NCBI GenBank assembly: GCA_900757195.1
Contig: CAAEMZ010000010.1
Location: 49,756-113,755 of the forward strand
Length of the DNA stretch: 64,000 bases
Reading direction: 5' to 3'
Source: Lachnospiraceae bacterium
GTDB lineage: Bacteria > Bacillota > Clostridia > Lachnospirales > Lachnospiraceae
Shown one piece after another: positions 26,260 through 35,561 of this stretch. The translations under genes and the position numbers were made by a program. The first letter of the stretch is position 1; every line of letters begins with the position of its first letter. The notes under the pieces were generated by a model. The model was not told the origin of the DNA. It did not search any database and saw only the letters and a list, made by a program, of their open reading frames with translations.

Positions 26260-27162
26260 ATGAATACAGATATGAATAAATACCTGGAAAAAGCGGAAGT
26301 ACTGATCGAAGCCCTTCCATATATACAGCGTTTTAACCGCCGGATTATTGTTGTGAAATACGGCGGAAGTGCGATGATCGATGAGGAACTGAAAAAACAT
26401 GTGATTCAGGATGTGACGCTGCTGAAGCTGGTTGGATTTAAACCGATCATCGTTCATGGCGGCGGCAAGGAAATCAGCCGATGGGTCGGCAAAGTCGGCA
26501 TGGAACCCCGCTTTGTCAACGGACTGCGTGTTACGGATGCAGATACCATGGAAATTGCCGAAATGGTTTTAAATAAAGTCAATAAAAGTCTTGTCCAGAT
26601 GGTTCAGGAGCTGGGTGTCAAGGCTGTTGGTATCAGCGGAAAGGACGGCGGCCTTCTGACTGTGGAAAAGAAATATTCTAATGGTGAGGATATCGGTTTT
26701 GTCGGAGAGATTACGGAAGTAAATCCGAAGATTCTTCATGACCTTCTGGAAAAAGATTTCCTTCCGATTATCTGCCCGGTTGGTCTGGATAAAGATTTTA
26801 ATACATACAACATTAATGCGGATGATGCGGCCTGCGCCATCGCCAAAGCGGTGGATGCGGAAAAACTGGCGTTCCTGACCGATATTGAAGGGGTTTATAA
26901 GGATTTTGAGGATAAAGACAGTCTGATTTCCGAGCTGACCATCAAAGAAGCCCATGAACTGATTGAAGAAGGCTTTATCGGCGGCGGTATGCTTCCGAAA
27001 TTAAATAACTGTATTGATGCCATTGATAACGGGGTATCCCGGGTGCATATTATGGACGGCCGTATCCCACACTGTCTGCTCCTGGAAATCTTTACAAACA
27101 AAGGTATTGGTACAGCGATTTTAGGCGAAGAGGAAGGACGGTATTATCATGGTGACGAATGA
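26260..27162 (+). CDS. argB: N-acetylglutamate kinase
   Basis: 300-residue amino-acid kinase phosphorylating N-acetylglutamate, second step of the pathway and commonly the point of arginine feedback. KYGGSAM (about 32) and IVHGGGKEIS form the phosphate-binding loops; NADDAACAIA and FLTDIEGVYKDF complete the nucleotide site. An N-terminal helix of about 25 residues precedes the fold, a feature linked to arginine-sensitive hexameric forms (family knowledge). ATG follows AGGAGCG. Overlaps argD by 14 bases. Confidence 0.95.
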   Translation: MNTDMNKYLEKAEVLIEALPYIQRFNRRIIVVKYGGSAMIDEELKKHVIQDVTLLKLVGFKPIIVHGGGKEISRWVGKVGMEPRFVNGLRVTDADTMEIAEMVLNKVNKSLVQMVQELGVKAVGISGKDGGLLTVEKKYSNGEDIGFVGEITEVNPKILHDLLEKDFLPIICPVGLDKDFNTYNINADDAACAIAKAVDAEKLAFLTDIEGVYKDFEDKDSLISELTIKEAHELIEEGFIGGGMLPKLNNCIDAIDNGVSRVHIMDGRIPHCLLLEIFTNKGIGTAILGEEEGRYYHGDE

Positions 27163-28342
27163 ATTTAAAAATTATGCGGAAGCGGCGATTATCCATACCT
27201 ATAACCGTTTTCCTGTGGCCTTTGACCATGGCGACGGTGTTTATCTCTATGATACGGACGGACGCAGATATCTGGATTTTGCTGCGGGGATCGCAGTCAA
27301 TGCCTTTGGCTATAATGTGGAGGAATATAAAGATGCTCTGAAAGCCCAGATCGATAAACTGATGCATGTTTCCAATCTTTACTATACCGAACCGATGGCA
27401 AAGGCGGCTCATAAACTGGCGGAAGCCAGCGGATTAAAACGTGTATTTTTTACCAACAGCGGTACGGAAGCCATTGAAGGCGCCATTAAGGTGGCCCGGA
27501 AATACGCTTTCAAAAAAGACGGAACAACGGATCATGAAATCATCGCTATGGAACATTCCTTCCATGGACGGAGCATGGGCGCCCTTTCTGTGACAGGCAA
27601 TGCCCATTACCGTGAGGCATTCCAGCCGGGCATCGGAAATATCGTTTTTGCGGAATATAATAATCTGGAAGATGTAAAATCAAAGATTACGGACAAAACC
27701 TGTGCGATTCTTTTTGAAACCGTTCAGGGTGAAGGCGGCATTTATCCGGGGGAAAAAGAATTTATTCAGGAAATCCGGAAAATCTGTGATGAAAAAGATA
27801 TGCTTTTAATTTTGGATGAAATCCAGTGCGGCATGGGCCGGACCGGAAAGATGTTTGCCTATCAGCACTACGGAATCCTGCCGGATGTAATGACATCGGC
27901 AAAGGCTCTGGGCTGCGGCGTTCCTGTCGGCGCTTTTGTCGTTGGCGAAAAGGCAGAAAATGCTCTGGAACCGGGCGATCACGGTTCAACCTATGGTGGC
28001 AATCCATTTGTGACAGCGGCGGTGTGCAAGGTTTTTGAAATGTTTGAAAGCCGTGGTGTCCTTGAAAATGTCAATGAAGTATCCGCATATCTGGATGAAA
28101 AGCTTCAGGCGCTTGTAAAAAAATACGATGTGGTGAAAGATACCCGTGGACTTGGCCTGATGCGGGCGCTGGAAATGAACGTTCCTGTCGGACCGTATGT
28201 GAACAAAGCTCTTGAAAAAGGACTGCTGATTATTTCAGCGGGAACCCATATTATCCGTTTCGTTCCGCCGCTGGTCATTACAAAAGACAATGTGGATGAA
28301 ATGATCGGAATTCTGGATGAATGTCTGGGAGAAATTGAATAA
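27149..28342 (+). CDS. argD: Acetylornithine aminotransferase
   Basis: 397-residue PLP-dependent class III aminotransferase converting N-acetylglutamate semialdehyde to N-acetylornithine. The PLP phosphate loop NSGTEAIEGAIK, the DEIQCGMGRTG stretch and the Schiff-base lysine in TSAKALGCG (about 252) are present. ATG 27149 lies in the argB end with GGAAGGACGG before it. Last gene of the operon, followed by a strong terminator. Confidence 0.95.
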   Translation: MVTNEFKNYAEAAIIHTYNRFPVAFDHGDGVYLYDTDGRRYLDFAAGIAVNAFGYNVEEYKDALKAQIDKLMHVSNLYYTEPMAKAAHKLAEASGLKRVFFTNSGTEAIEGAIKVARKYAFKKDGTTDHEIIAMEHSFHGRSMGALSVTGNAHYREAFQPGIGNIVFAEYNNLEDVKSKITDKTCAILFETVQGEGGIYPGEKEFIQEIRKICDEKDMLLILDEIQCGMGRTGKMFAYQHYGILPDVMTSAKALGCGVPVGAFVVGEKAENALEPGDHGSTYGGNPFVTAAVCKVFEMFESRGVLENVNEVSAYLDEKLQALVKKYDVVKDTRGLGLMRALEMNVPVGPYVNKALEKGLLIISAGTHIIRFVPPLVITKDNVDEMIGILDECLGEIE

Positions 28343-28373
28343 AAGTATTCGTATAATTAACAGGTCGAAAACT

Positions 28374-28417
28374 GAAAAGCACGCAGTTCCGAAAAATGTC
28401 GGTTCTGCGTGCTTTTC
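28374..28417. terminator. Bidirectional terminator after argD
   Basis: A 13-bp stem GAAAAGCACGCAG / CTGCGTGCTTTTC (28374-28417) with an inner CCGA/TCGG stem; A and T runs on both sides. It ends argD and the convergent gene at 28420. Confidence 0.85.
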
Positions 28418-28419
28418 AT

Positions 28420-28734
28420 TTATTTGGATTTTGGAATAAATTGATATTTACCTTTCCCAAAACCAGTTACAGCCTCTATAAGATTAGCTTCAGTCATTTT
28501 TTTGATTAAAACACCAGCAGAATATGAAGAAACACCAGTAATTTTCATAATATCGGATCTACTAAATGGATGTAAAAATCCTGTTTTTTCATAGATTTCT
28601 AATATTTTATGCTTCGTAGGATTTTTTGCCTTCATATCTAAAACAGAGGTTTCAAACGTAGCTTTAGCATCGTCAAACGTAGCTTTAGAAGATTTGTTTT
28701 TCTGCTTATCGTCAGCAGGCGGTTTTTTTGCCAT
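28420..28734 (-). CDS. Small basic protein with winged-helix C-terminus
   Basis: 104-residue protein. Residues 1-35 are Lys/Asp-rich and probably unstructured, with a short repeat KATFDDAKATFETS. Residues 38-104 form a winged-helix-like domain with a helix-turn-helix at SRSDIMKITGVSSYSAGVLIKKM and a wing GFGKGKYQFIP. Such domains occur at the ends of Fic and AAA/ATP-binding transcription proteins; a free-standing one may be a small regulator or a fragment. The ribosome site (AAGGAAAT) is rather far from the ATG. More AT-rich than the arg genes beside it. Confidence 0.6.
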   Translation of the reverse strand: MAKKPPADDKQKNKSSKATFDDAKATFETSVLDMKAKNPTKHKILEIYEKTGFLHPFSRSDIMKITGVSSYSAGVLIKKMTEANLIEAVTGFGKGKYQFIPKSK

Positions 28735-28872
28735 ATAGGAGAAATCATTTCCTTTCAGAAATTCTGCATGTCAATGCTATAAATGGATACACTTTACCAG
28801 ATTGAGTGCGAAAGGTATATCTGTCAAATTCCACGGATATACTGATAGAAAAAATGACAGGGAGCGAAGTTT

Positions 28873-29307
28873 ATGTGGGGATGGATTGTAGCATTGATTT
28901 CAGGGGCATTAATGAGTATTCAGGGAGTATTTAATACGGGGCTGACAAAGCAGACAAGTTTGTGGGTGGCGAATAGCTGGGTTCAGGGGACGGCGCTTCT
29001 GGTTTGTCTCGGGGCGTGGTTTTTAAAGGAACGCCAGTCCTTTGGCGCTCTGTTTCAGGTTGACCATAAATATCTGCTGCTGGGCGGTGTGATCGGAGCT
29101 TTTATTACACTGACAGTCATTGTGAGTATGGGACAGCTCGGCCCTGCAAAGGCGGTGCTGATTATTGTTGTTTCCCAGTTGGCGGTGGCCTATCTGATTG
29201 AACTTTTCGGGCTTTTTGGGGCGGAAAAGGTCGATTTTCAGTGGTCAAAGCTTATTGGAATGGTGGTGGCGATTGCCGGGATTATTATTTTTAAATGGAA
29301 ATCCTGA
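28873..29307 (+). CDS. YdcZ/DUF606-type small DMT transporter
   Basis: 144-residue membrane protein with five hydrophobic helices and the DUF606 pattern: GALMSIQGVFNTGL near the N-terminus, a central GGVIGAFITL, and VSQLAVAYLIELFG. It belongs to the drug/metabolite transporter superfamily in its short, half-size form, which usually works as a dimer; substrate unknown. ATG follows AGGGAGCG. Stands alone between arg and competence genes. Confidence 0.8.
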   Translation: MWGWIVALISGALMSIQGVFNTGLTKQTSLWVANSWVQGTALLVCLGAWFLKERQSFGALFQVDHKYLLLGGVIGAFITLTVIVSMGQLGPAKAVLIIVVSQLAVAYLIELFGLFGAEKVDFQWSKLIGMVVAIAGIIIFKWKS

Positions 29308-29347
29308 AAGCAGGCCGTAAAAAAATTGTAAATCTTTTCAAAACATA

Positions 29348-29375
29348 TTGTAATAATTTTGCAATTTGATAAAAT
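29348..29375 (+). promoter_or_regulatory. Promoter of the comEA operon
   Basis: TTGTAA (29348-29353) and TAAAAT (29370-29375), 16 bases apart, 50 bases before the comEA start. Confidence 0.5.
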
Positions 29376-29424
29376 AGTTATGTATAGTTTTTACTGGCGT
29401 CTCTGTCCGGAAAGGAAGGATAGG

Positions 29425-29991
29425 ATGTCGGCTTACAAAATTTGGATTCTTATTTTATGCAGCGTCATTTTTATCGGCGGCTGCCGTTCAGAGGAGATTC
29501 TTCTGGAGAGCGGAGAAGCGCCCGTGGAGGCTGCGGAAGGGGAAGAATCAGAGATTACAGAGGAAACTTCAGAGGATTTAATTTACGTATACGTCTGCGG
29601 CCGGGTAAAGGCGCCGGGAGTTTATGCTGTGCGATCCGGAGACCGCTGGGTCCATGCACTGGAACTGGCCGGGGGCCCTTTGCCGGAGGCGGATCTGAGC
29701 GGTGTCAATCTGGCATCGGTTCTTGCAGACGGCGATAAAGTCTATATTCCTGCCGAGGGAGAAACCGGAGCGGCATACGACGGGGAGACAGGAGACAGCC
29801 GGGTGGATATCAACCGGGCATCCAAGGACCAGTTGATGACGCTGCCCGGTATCGGTGAAGCGAAGGCGGAGGCGATTATCGCTTACAGAAGAGATGAGGG
29901 ACTCTTTACAGCTCCGGAAGAACTGATGAAAGTGCCGGGAATTAAAGCGGGGGTATACGATCAGATGAAAGATTCGATTCGGATAGATTGA
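29425..29991 (+). CDS. comEA: ComEA-like DNA-binding protein, predicted lipoprotein
   Basis: 188-residue competence-type protein. Residues 1-20 form a signal ending FIGGC, so Cys20 is likely lipidated, whereas most ComEA proteins have a plain membrane anchor. An acidic linker (25-50) leads to an SLBB domain (YVYVCGRVKAPGVY, about 52-115) and a C-terminal helix-hairpin-helix pair (DINRASKDQLMTLPGIG, about 130-188) that binds double-stranded DNA. ATG 29425 follows GGAAAGGAAGG. It precedes a two-component pair and GerMN lipoprotein, then comEC, so a role in DNA uptake is likely. Confidence 0.88.
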   Translation: MSAYKIWILILCSVIFIGGCRSEEILLESGEAPVEAAEGEESEITEETSEDLIYVYVCGRVKAPGVYAVRSGDRWVHALELAGGPLPEADLSGVNLASVLADGDKVYIPAEGETGAAYDGETGDSRVDINRASKDQLMTLPGIGEAKAEAIIAYRRDEGLFTAPEELMKVPGIKAGVYDQMKDSIRID

Positions 29992-30001
29992 GGTGAAAGA
30001 G

Positions 30002-30691
30002 ATGGCGAAAAAGGTACTTGTTGTTGATGATGAAAAGTTAATTGTAAAAGGTATTCGTTATAGTCTGGAGCAGGACGGGATGGCTGTTGAGGTGGCTTAT
30101 GACGGACGTCAGGCCCTGGATATGGCTCAGGCCAACACATATGATGTGATTCTTCTGGACGTTATGCTGCCGGAACTGAACGGGTTTGAGGTATGCCAGA
30201 TGATCCGGGATTTCTCGGATGTGCCGATCATTATGCTGACCGCCAAAGGGGATGATATGGATAAGATTCTCGGCCTGGAATACGGCGCTGACGATTATAT
30301 CACGAAGCCGTTCAATATTCTGGAAGTCAAGGCACGGATTAAGGCGATTATGCGGCGGACACGGGTTAAGGAACCGGAGGCTGCCAATTCCCGGATGATT
30401 ACTTCCGGGGATATGCGTATTGATTTAGACAGCCGGAGAGTTTTTATCGGGGAAAAAGAGGTCAATCTGACAGCGAAAGAATTCGACCTGCTGGAACTGC
30501 TCATAACAAATCCGAATAAAGTGTATAACCGTGAAAATCTGTTGAATCTTGTGTGGGGCTACGATTACCCCGGTGATGTACGGACGGTGGATGTCCATGT
30601 ACGGCGTCTCAGAGAAAAGGTTGAGGTGAATCCGAGTGAGCCGCGGTATATACATACGAAATGGGGTGTTGGTTATTTCTTCCAGAACTAA
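30002..30691 (+). CDS. OmpR-family response regulator
   Basis: 229-residue regulator. VDDE pocket (9-12), Asp53 in LLDVMLPELNG, TAKGDD, Lys in DDYITKPF, then a winged helix with DVRTVDVHVRRLREK and closing WGVGYFF. Resembles WalR/ResD-type regulators. ATG 30002 follows GAGGTGAAAG; 10 bases after the comEA stop. Overlaps its kinase gene by 56 bases if the kinase starts at 30636. Confidence 0.92.
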   Translation: MAKKVLVVDDEKLIVKGIRYSLEQDGMAVEVAYDGRQALDMAQANTYDVILLDVMLPELNGFEVCQMIRDFSDVPIIMLTAKGDDMDKILGLEYGADDYITKPFNILEVKARIKAIMRRTRVKEPEAANSRMITSGDMRIDLDSRRVFIGEKEVNLTAKEFDLLELLITNPNKVYNRENLLNLVWGYDYPGDVRTVDVHVRRLREKVEVNPSEPRYIHTKWGVGYFFQN

Positions 30692-32153
30692 GAAGCCCAA
30701 GAAGAAAAACAGATTTCTTTACAGTATGCGTTTATGGTTGGTAGTTGCCCTGATTGGGGTAACTGTCAGCCCTTTATTTATTATGCGGCTGGTTGCCCTG
30801 GATAATATCGAAGCCCAGCTTCGGACACGGCGGCTGAATGAGCTTTCAAATTATACGCTGATTCTGTCCAACCAGATTGTCCGGAGTAATTACTTTAAAG
30901 GGGAAAATACGGACATCATTCATGCGGATATGAGTCAGAGCGCTTCCATGTATAATGGGCGTATTCTCGTTATCGACAGTCAGTATACGATCGTCAAGGA
31001 CACCTATGCCACACTGAACGGCATGACGTCGATTTCCCAGGAAACGATCAAAGCCATGAGCGGTGAAAATATCCGGAGATATAATAAAGAAGAAAAAATG
31101 CTGGAGATGGCCGTGCCGATCACAAATGAAGATAAGTCGGAAATACTTGGGGTTATTCTTTTTTATTCATCCACCTCGGATATTCAGAAAACCTGTGACC
31201 TGATCGGGCAGTCCTATAATGGCATTACAGCGGCGCTGATCTGCCTGTGCGTTGTTTTATCGCTGCTGATCGCCAATTTATTTACGAAGCCGCTGAAGCG
31301 GGTGGCGACATCCATTGACCGGATGTCTGAGGGACATTTTGATGAGGAGATCCACCTGAGAGGCTTTTCAGAGCTGAAGGTGATTTCCGATTCCTTTAAT
31401 ACGATGCTGAAAAAACTTCAGAAACTGGAAAATTCCCGTCAGGAGTTTGTTTCTAATGTGTCCCACGAACTGAAAACACCGATCACATCGATCAAGGTTC
31501 TGGCGGATTCTCTGAATATGCAGGAAGACGTTCCAAACGATGTGTATAAAGAATTTATGCAGGATATCGTTGTGGAAATCGACCGGGAAAATGAGATTAT
31601 CAATGACCTGCTTTCCCTCGTGAAGATGGATAAAGCGGTGGCAGAGCTGAATATAGCCACGGTAAATATTAATGAAATGCTGGAGATGATTTTAAAACGT
31701 CTGCGTCCGATCGCGGCAAAACGGAATATCGAGCTTGTTTTTGAAAGCTTCCGGCAGGTATCCGCGGAGTGTGATGAGGTAAAGATCAACCTGGCCTTTA
31801 CCAACCTTGTGGAAAACGGGATTAAATACAACACGGCCGGGGGATGGGTCAAGGTATCCCTGGATGCGGACCATAAATATTTTTATGTGAAGGTTGCGGA
31901 TTCGGGAATCGGTATTCCGGAAGAATATCAGGATCAGATTTTCGAACGTTTTTACCGGGTGGATAAAGCCCGTTCCAGAGAGACGGGAGGCACCGGTCTG
32001 GGGCTTGCAATTACCCGGAATGTTATTTTGATGCATGATGGCGCAGTGAAGGTGCTGAGTAAAGAAGATGAAGGTTCGACCTTTGTCGTCCGGATTCCTT
32101 TAAAGCATGTACCGGAAAATCAGAATGGAGGGGTGAATGATGAGAAAAACTAA
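30636..32153 (+). CDS. HAMP-containing sensor histidine kinase
   Basis: 505-residue kinase. A Lys-rich cytoplasmic N-terminus, membrane helices at about 33-55 and 188-210, an outer domain of 130 residues, HAMP (about 211-262), phosphoacceptor VSHELKTPITSIK, N box LVENGIKYN, DSGIGIP and GTGLGLAITRNV. The start is uncertain: GTG 30636 has GAGGTGA (30623-30629) at 7 bases but lies deep in the regulator gene; GTG 30666 has a weak site. Resembles WalK/ResE-like kinases. It overlaps the GerMN lipoprotein gene by 14 bases, tying that lipoprotein to the pathway. Confidence 0.88.
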   Translation: MSRGIYIRNGVLVISSRTKKPKKKNRFLYSMRLWLVVALIGVTVSPLFIMRLVALDNIEAQLRTRRLNELSNYTLILSNQIVRSNYFKGENTDIIHADMSQSASMYNGRILVIDSQYTIVKDTYATLNGMTSISQETIKAMSGENIRRYNKEEKMLEMAVPITNEDKSEILGVILFYSSTSDIQKTCDLIGQSYNGITAALICLCVVLSLLIANLFTKPLKRVATSIDRMSEGHFDEEIHLRGFSELKVISDSFNTMLKKLQKLENSRQEFVSNVSHELKTPITSIKVLADSLNMQEDVPNDVYKEFMQDIVVEIDRENEIINDLLSLVKMDKAVAELNIATVNINEMLEMILKRLRPIAAKRNIELVFESFRQVSAECDEVKINLAFTNLVENGIKYNTAGGWVKVSLDADHKYFYVKVADSGIGIPEEYQDQIFERFYRVDKARSRETGGTGLGLAITRNVILMHDGAVKVLSKEDEGSTFVVRIPLKHVPENQNGGVNDEKN

Positions 32154-33216
32154 ATGCCTCGCCCTGATATTTCTGGCGGTATGCCTGATTCTGGTCTTTG
32201 CCGGATGCGGCCGTACCTTCGGATGGCTGGAAGGCGATGCGGAGGATGTGGTTACAACGGAAGTGACCCATGGTGTTTACTGGATGGATCTGGGCGAGAC
32301 AAAGCTTATGAAGGTGCCTTATGAAATTGAAGGCGCTTCAACGGAAGAAATGATCGGCTTATGTATCGAAGGCCTTCAGAAGACACCGGAGGACAATGCT
32401 TACAAGAGCGTTTTGTCGGGAGATGCCAGGGTTGTGGATTATACCTATCAGAGCGGCAATAAGCTGGCGACCATATATTTTGATGAAAGCTATAATAAAC
32501 AGTCCAAAGCAAGGGAAATTCTTGTCCGGGCGGCGGTCGTGAAGACGCTGGCCCAGTTCTGTGATGAGATTCATTATGTTTCTTTTGTTATCGGGACAGA
32601 ACCATTGATGGCAAAGGACGGCACCCTCCTTATGATGCGGGGAAAGGATTTTGTCAACAGCATCAGCGGAAGTATGGAATATGTCCGTGAGGACTATGTG
32701 ACGCTGTATTTTGCCAGCGAAGACGGAACGAAGCTTCAAGCAGAAGATGTCATTGTCAAATACCTGAGTCGGATCAATCTGGAAACGGCGGTTGTCAACA
32801 GTCTGATCTCCGGGCCTTTCAGTGATGGACTGAAACCGGTATTGTCCCCGGAAATCGTGGTGAATAAGGTCAATGTCAAAGAAGGGGTCTGTTATGTGGA
32901 TCTGAATAAAAAATTTCTGGAACGGGTGGAAGGCCAGAGCTTTGAGCTGAATATCTATTCCATTGTGAATTCATTGACTCAGATCGCAGGCATTACCCGG
33001 GTACAGTTTCTGATCGACGGCGTTATTTTTGACGGAGCGGTGGAAGGAACACGGATTGACGGCATGTTTGAAAAAAATATGGCGCTGGTGTACCGTCCGG
33101 AGAGTAAGGCGCCGGAAAGTCTGATCGAGCTTCCGAAAAGTGATGACGCCCTGAAAAAAGATATTGAGCAGCAGTTAAAGGAAAACGGCGCTGCACAAAA
33201 ACAGGAGACAAAATAA
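32140..33216 (+). CDS. Lipoprotein with two GerMN domains
   Basis: 358-residue lipoprotein; signal ends VFAGC with Cys23. Two GerMN domains follow, about residues 50-190 (IYFDESYNKQ with LVRAAVVKTL) and about 205-325 (YVDLNKKFLERVEG with NIYSIVNSLTQIAGI). In Bacillus GerM acts in sporulation and germination, and LpqB-type proteins pair with MtrAB kinases; here too the lipoprotein is encoded directly after a kinase, with overlap, and could modulate it (inference). ATG 32140 chosen for GGAGGGG at 7 bases; ATG 32137 possible. comEC starts on the next base after its stop. Confidence 0.85.
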   Translation: MRKTKCLALIFLAVCLILVFAGCGRTFGWLEGDAEDVVTTEVTHGVYWMDLGETKLMKVPYEIEGASTEEMIGLCIEGLQKTPEDNAYKSVLSGDARVVDYTYQSGNKLATIYFDESYNKQSKAREILVRAAVVKTLAQFCDEIHYVSFVIGTEPLMAKDGTLLMMRGKDFVNSISGSMEYVREDYVTLYFASEDGTKLQAEDVIVKYLSRINLETAVVNSLISGPFSDGLKPVLSPEIVVNKVNVKEGVCYVDLNKKFLERVEGQSFELNIYSIVNSLTQIAGITRVQFLIDGVIFDGAVEGTRIDGMFEKNMALVYRPESKAPESLIELPKSDDALKKDIEQQLKENGAAQKQETK

Positions 33217-35508
33217 ATGAAAAGACCACTGATGGGCATGGGTATCGCCTTGGTGGCAGGCGCGGCGGCTGTGTGGGCAGAGATGCCTCTGTTGTGTGTG
33301 TGTTTTGGAGCTTTGGCAGCGCTTTTATATTTAAAATTTCGGACAGACAGTTCCTGGAAATATATTCTGGGACTGTCTGTTTTTTTGATTGTCGGATTTT
33401 GTCGGACTATGGCCGCAGAGCAAAGGACAGTACCTTTGGAAGAAGACGTCTGCGGCCGGCTCTATAAAATCCAGGATAAGGAAAAAAGCCGGTATCTGTT
33501 TTTAAAGACAGAGAATGGGAAAGTCCTTGTCATTGAAACCGGGGAAGAAGAGATCAGACAGCCCTTATATAAGGGGCAGATTCTGGCGGTCCGTGGAAAA
33601 GCGGAATACTTTGAGCCGCCGGGAAATCCGGGACAATTTGATGAAAAGAATTATTACAGGTCCCAGGGAATTGCTTACCGGGTCTGGGCGGATGGGGTGG
33701 AAGTTTTGTCGGAGGGACGGATGTTTTTTCGGAAGCTCCGGATACTGGAAAAGCTTCGGACGGCCATTTCCGGCGTTTACACAGAAACGATGGGCCCATC
33801 GGGAGCGGCGGTGCTTCGGGCGGCGGTCCTCGGAGACCGGTCGGAATTTCGGGGCGATCTGCGCCGCTATTATCAGGAAAACGGATGGCTGCATCTGGTG
33901 ACGGTTTCTGGTCTGCATTTGTCTTTCATTGCCATGGGATTTTACCGGAGACTACGCCGGCGGGGCGTTTCTATGGTTCTGTCAGTGCTTCTGGCATCGG
34001 TTTTGATGGCGGCCTATGGCTATATGACCGATCTGGGAGATTCGATGCTTCGTGCGATGGGAATGATGGGGCTGACGCTCGGGGCAGAGTTGAGCGGAAG
34101 AAAGACGGATTTGATGACTTCGCTGGTGTTTACCGGTGCGGTAATGGTATTTTTGAGGCCGGAGCGTCTGCTGTCGTCCGGATTTCTCCTTTCTTTTAGC
34201 GCTGTCGGCGGCATGGCTTTTGGAAAATGGCTCTGGACGTCTCTGCAAAACGGGGAGAACATACAGGGAATCCAAATGAAAGCCGGATATGCCCTCTGCA
34301 TCCAGTCGGGCATTTTTCTGACGACTCTGCCGCTTGTCCTCTGGAATATGTTTGAAATTCCGGTCATCGGCATGGGGTATAACTTTTTTATGATCCCGCT
34401 GGTATCCGTCCTCATTCCGGCAGCTTTTACGGCAGGACTGGCGGGAGTCTGCGGGCTGCCGCTGATATCCGGGGCGGCGGCCCTGATTTTAAAGGCGGCG
34501 GACGGGATTCTTGCAGGTGTGCACAGACTGCCTTCGATGACCTGGGTCTCTGGGAAACCGGAAGGGTGGCAGGTGCTTTTGTATATATTTTGTATACTCG
34601 GATGGGCTTTTTTGCGAAAAAGGAAAAAGAAAATTTCCGGAAGGCTTCTTCTGGCTTCCGGCTGTTTGATACTGCTTATCCTGCGGCTTCCGGCGGACCG
34701 GATCATCTGTATGGATGTGGGACAGGGCGACGGTATCTGTATAATGACCGAAGAAGGGCAGACACTTTTTATTGATGGCGGAAGCTCGGATGTGAAGGCG
34801 CTGTTTCAGTACCGTCTGGAGCCTTTGATGAAATATTACGGCCTTCGGAAAATCGATCTGTGGCTTCTGACCCATGGGGATGAGGATCATATATCCGGTA
34901 TCCGGGAAGCTTTGGAAGAAGGCAGGGCAGAGATTGAAAAAATTGCCTTTCCGGATATCGATGGAGACGAGGCCCTGGAAAATATTGAGATTCTCGCTAA
35001 AAAACGGGGGATTTCGGTTGTAAGGCTGCTCCGGGGTGATGAATTTGAGGCCGGAAACTTTCATTTTGACTGTCTGCATCCGGTGGGTACCGCTGTGGGC
35101 GGTGATAAAAATAATACGTCCCTCGTACTGGCGCTGAGGCGGGAGCTTCGCGAAAGGCTGACGGAAGCGGAGGTATCGGATTTTACCATGCTGCTGATGG
35201 GAGATGCCGAAGGGGAAAGTGAGGCGGAAATGCTGAAAAGGGGCGATCTTTCCGGGTGTCATATCTTAAAGGCCGGCCACCATGGTTCGGCAGGGGCTTC
35301 GACAGAAGCATTTCTGGAAGCCGTCTGTCCGGAGTGGGCGCTGATCTCCTGCGGCGAAAAGAACCGCTACGGCCATCCGGCAGAGGAAACGCTGAAACGT
35401 CTGGAAGGGGCCGGCTGTCAGTGGCTGACGACGGCCCGTTACGGGGCGCTGACCGTTGAATTTGGAAAGGGGCGGTATTTCATTTACGGTTATAAAAACA
35501 ACGATTGA
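33217..35508 (+). CDS. comEC: ComEC/Rec2 DNA uptake channel protein
   Basis: 763-residue membrane protein with the full ComEC layout: N-terminal membrane helices and a DUF4131-type OB-like outer domain (about 60-175), the competence channel helices (about 200-490, with HLVTVSGLHLSFIAMG), and a C-terminal metallo-beta-lactamase-like domain (about 500-763) with DVGQGDG, LTHGDEDHISG, LLMGDAEGESE and LKAGHHGSAG. It passes single strands of incoming DNA and may degrade the other. ATG directly abuts the previous stop and follows AGGAGACAA. Length is normal, no break seen. Confidence 0.93.
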   Translation: MKRPLMGMGIALVAGAAAVWAEMPLLCVCFGALAALLYLKFRTDSSWKYILGLSVFLIVGFCRTMAAEQRTVPLEEDVCGRLYKIQDKEKSRYLFLKTENGKVLVIETGEEEIRQPLYKGQILAVRGKAEYFEPPGNPGQFDEKNYYRSQGIAYRVWADGVEVLSEGRMFFRKLRILEKLRTAISGVYTETMGPSGAAVLRAAVLGDRSEFRGDLRRYYQENGWLHLVTVSGLHLSFIAMGFYRRLRRRGVSMVLSVLLASVLMAAYGYMTDLGDSMLRAMGMMGLTLGAELSGRKTDLMTSLVFTGAVMVFLRPERLLSSGFLLSFSAVGGMAFGKWLWTSLQNGENIQGIQMKAGYALCIQSGIFLTTLPLVLWNMFEIPVIGMGYNFFMIPLVSVLIPAAFTAGLAGVCGLPLISGAAALILKAADGILAGVHRLPSMTWVSGKPEGWQVLLYIFCILGWAFLRKRKKKISGRLLLASGCLILLILRLPADRIICMDVGQGDGICIMTEEGQTLFIDGGSSDVKALFQYRLEPLMKYYGLRKIDLWLLTHGDEDHISGIREALEEGRAEIEKIAFPDIDGDEALENIEILAKKRGISVVRLLRGDEFEAGNFHFDCLHPVGTAVGGDKNNTSLVLALRRELRERLTEAEVSDFTMLLMGDAEGESEAEMLKRGDLSGCHILKAGHHGSAGASTEAFLEAVCPEWALISCGEKNRYGHPAEETLKRLEGAGCQWLTTARYGALTVEFGKGRYFIYGYKNND

Positions 35509-35561
35509 AAAAACAGCCCCGAAATAATATAATAAAAACATTACGATAAGGAGTGTGTGAT

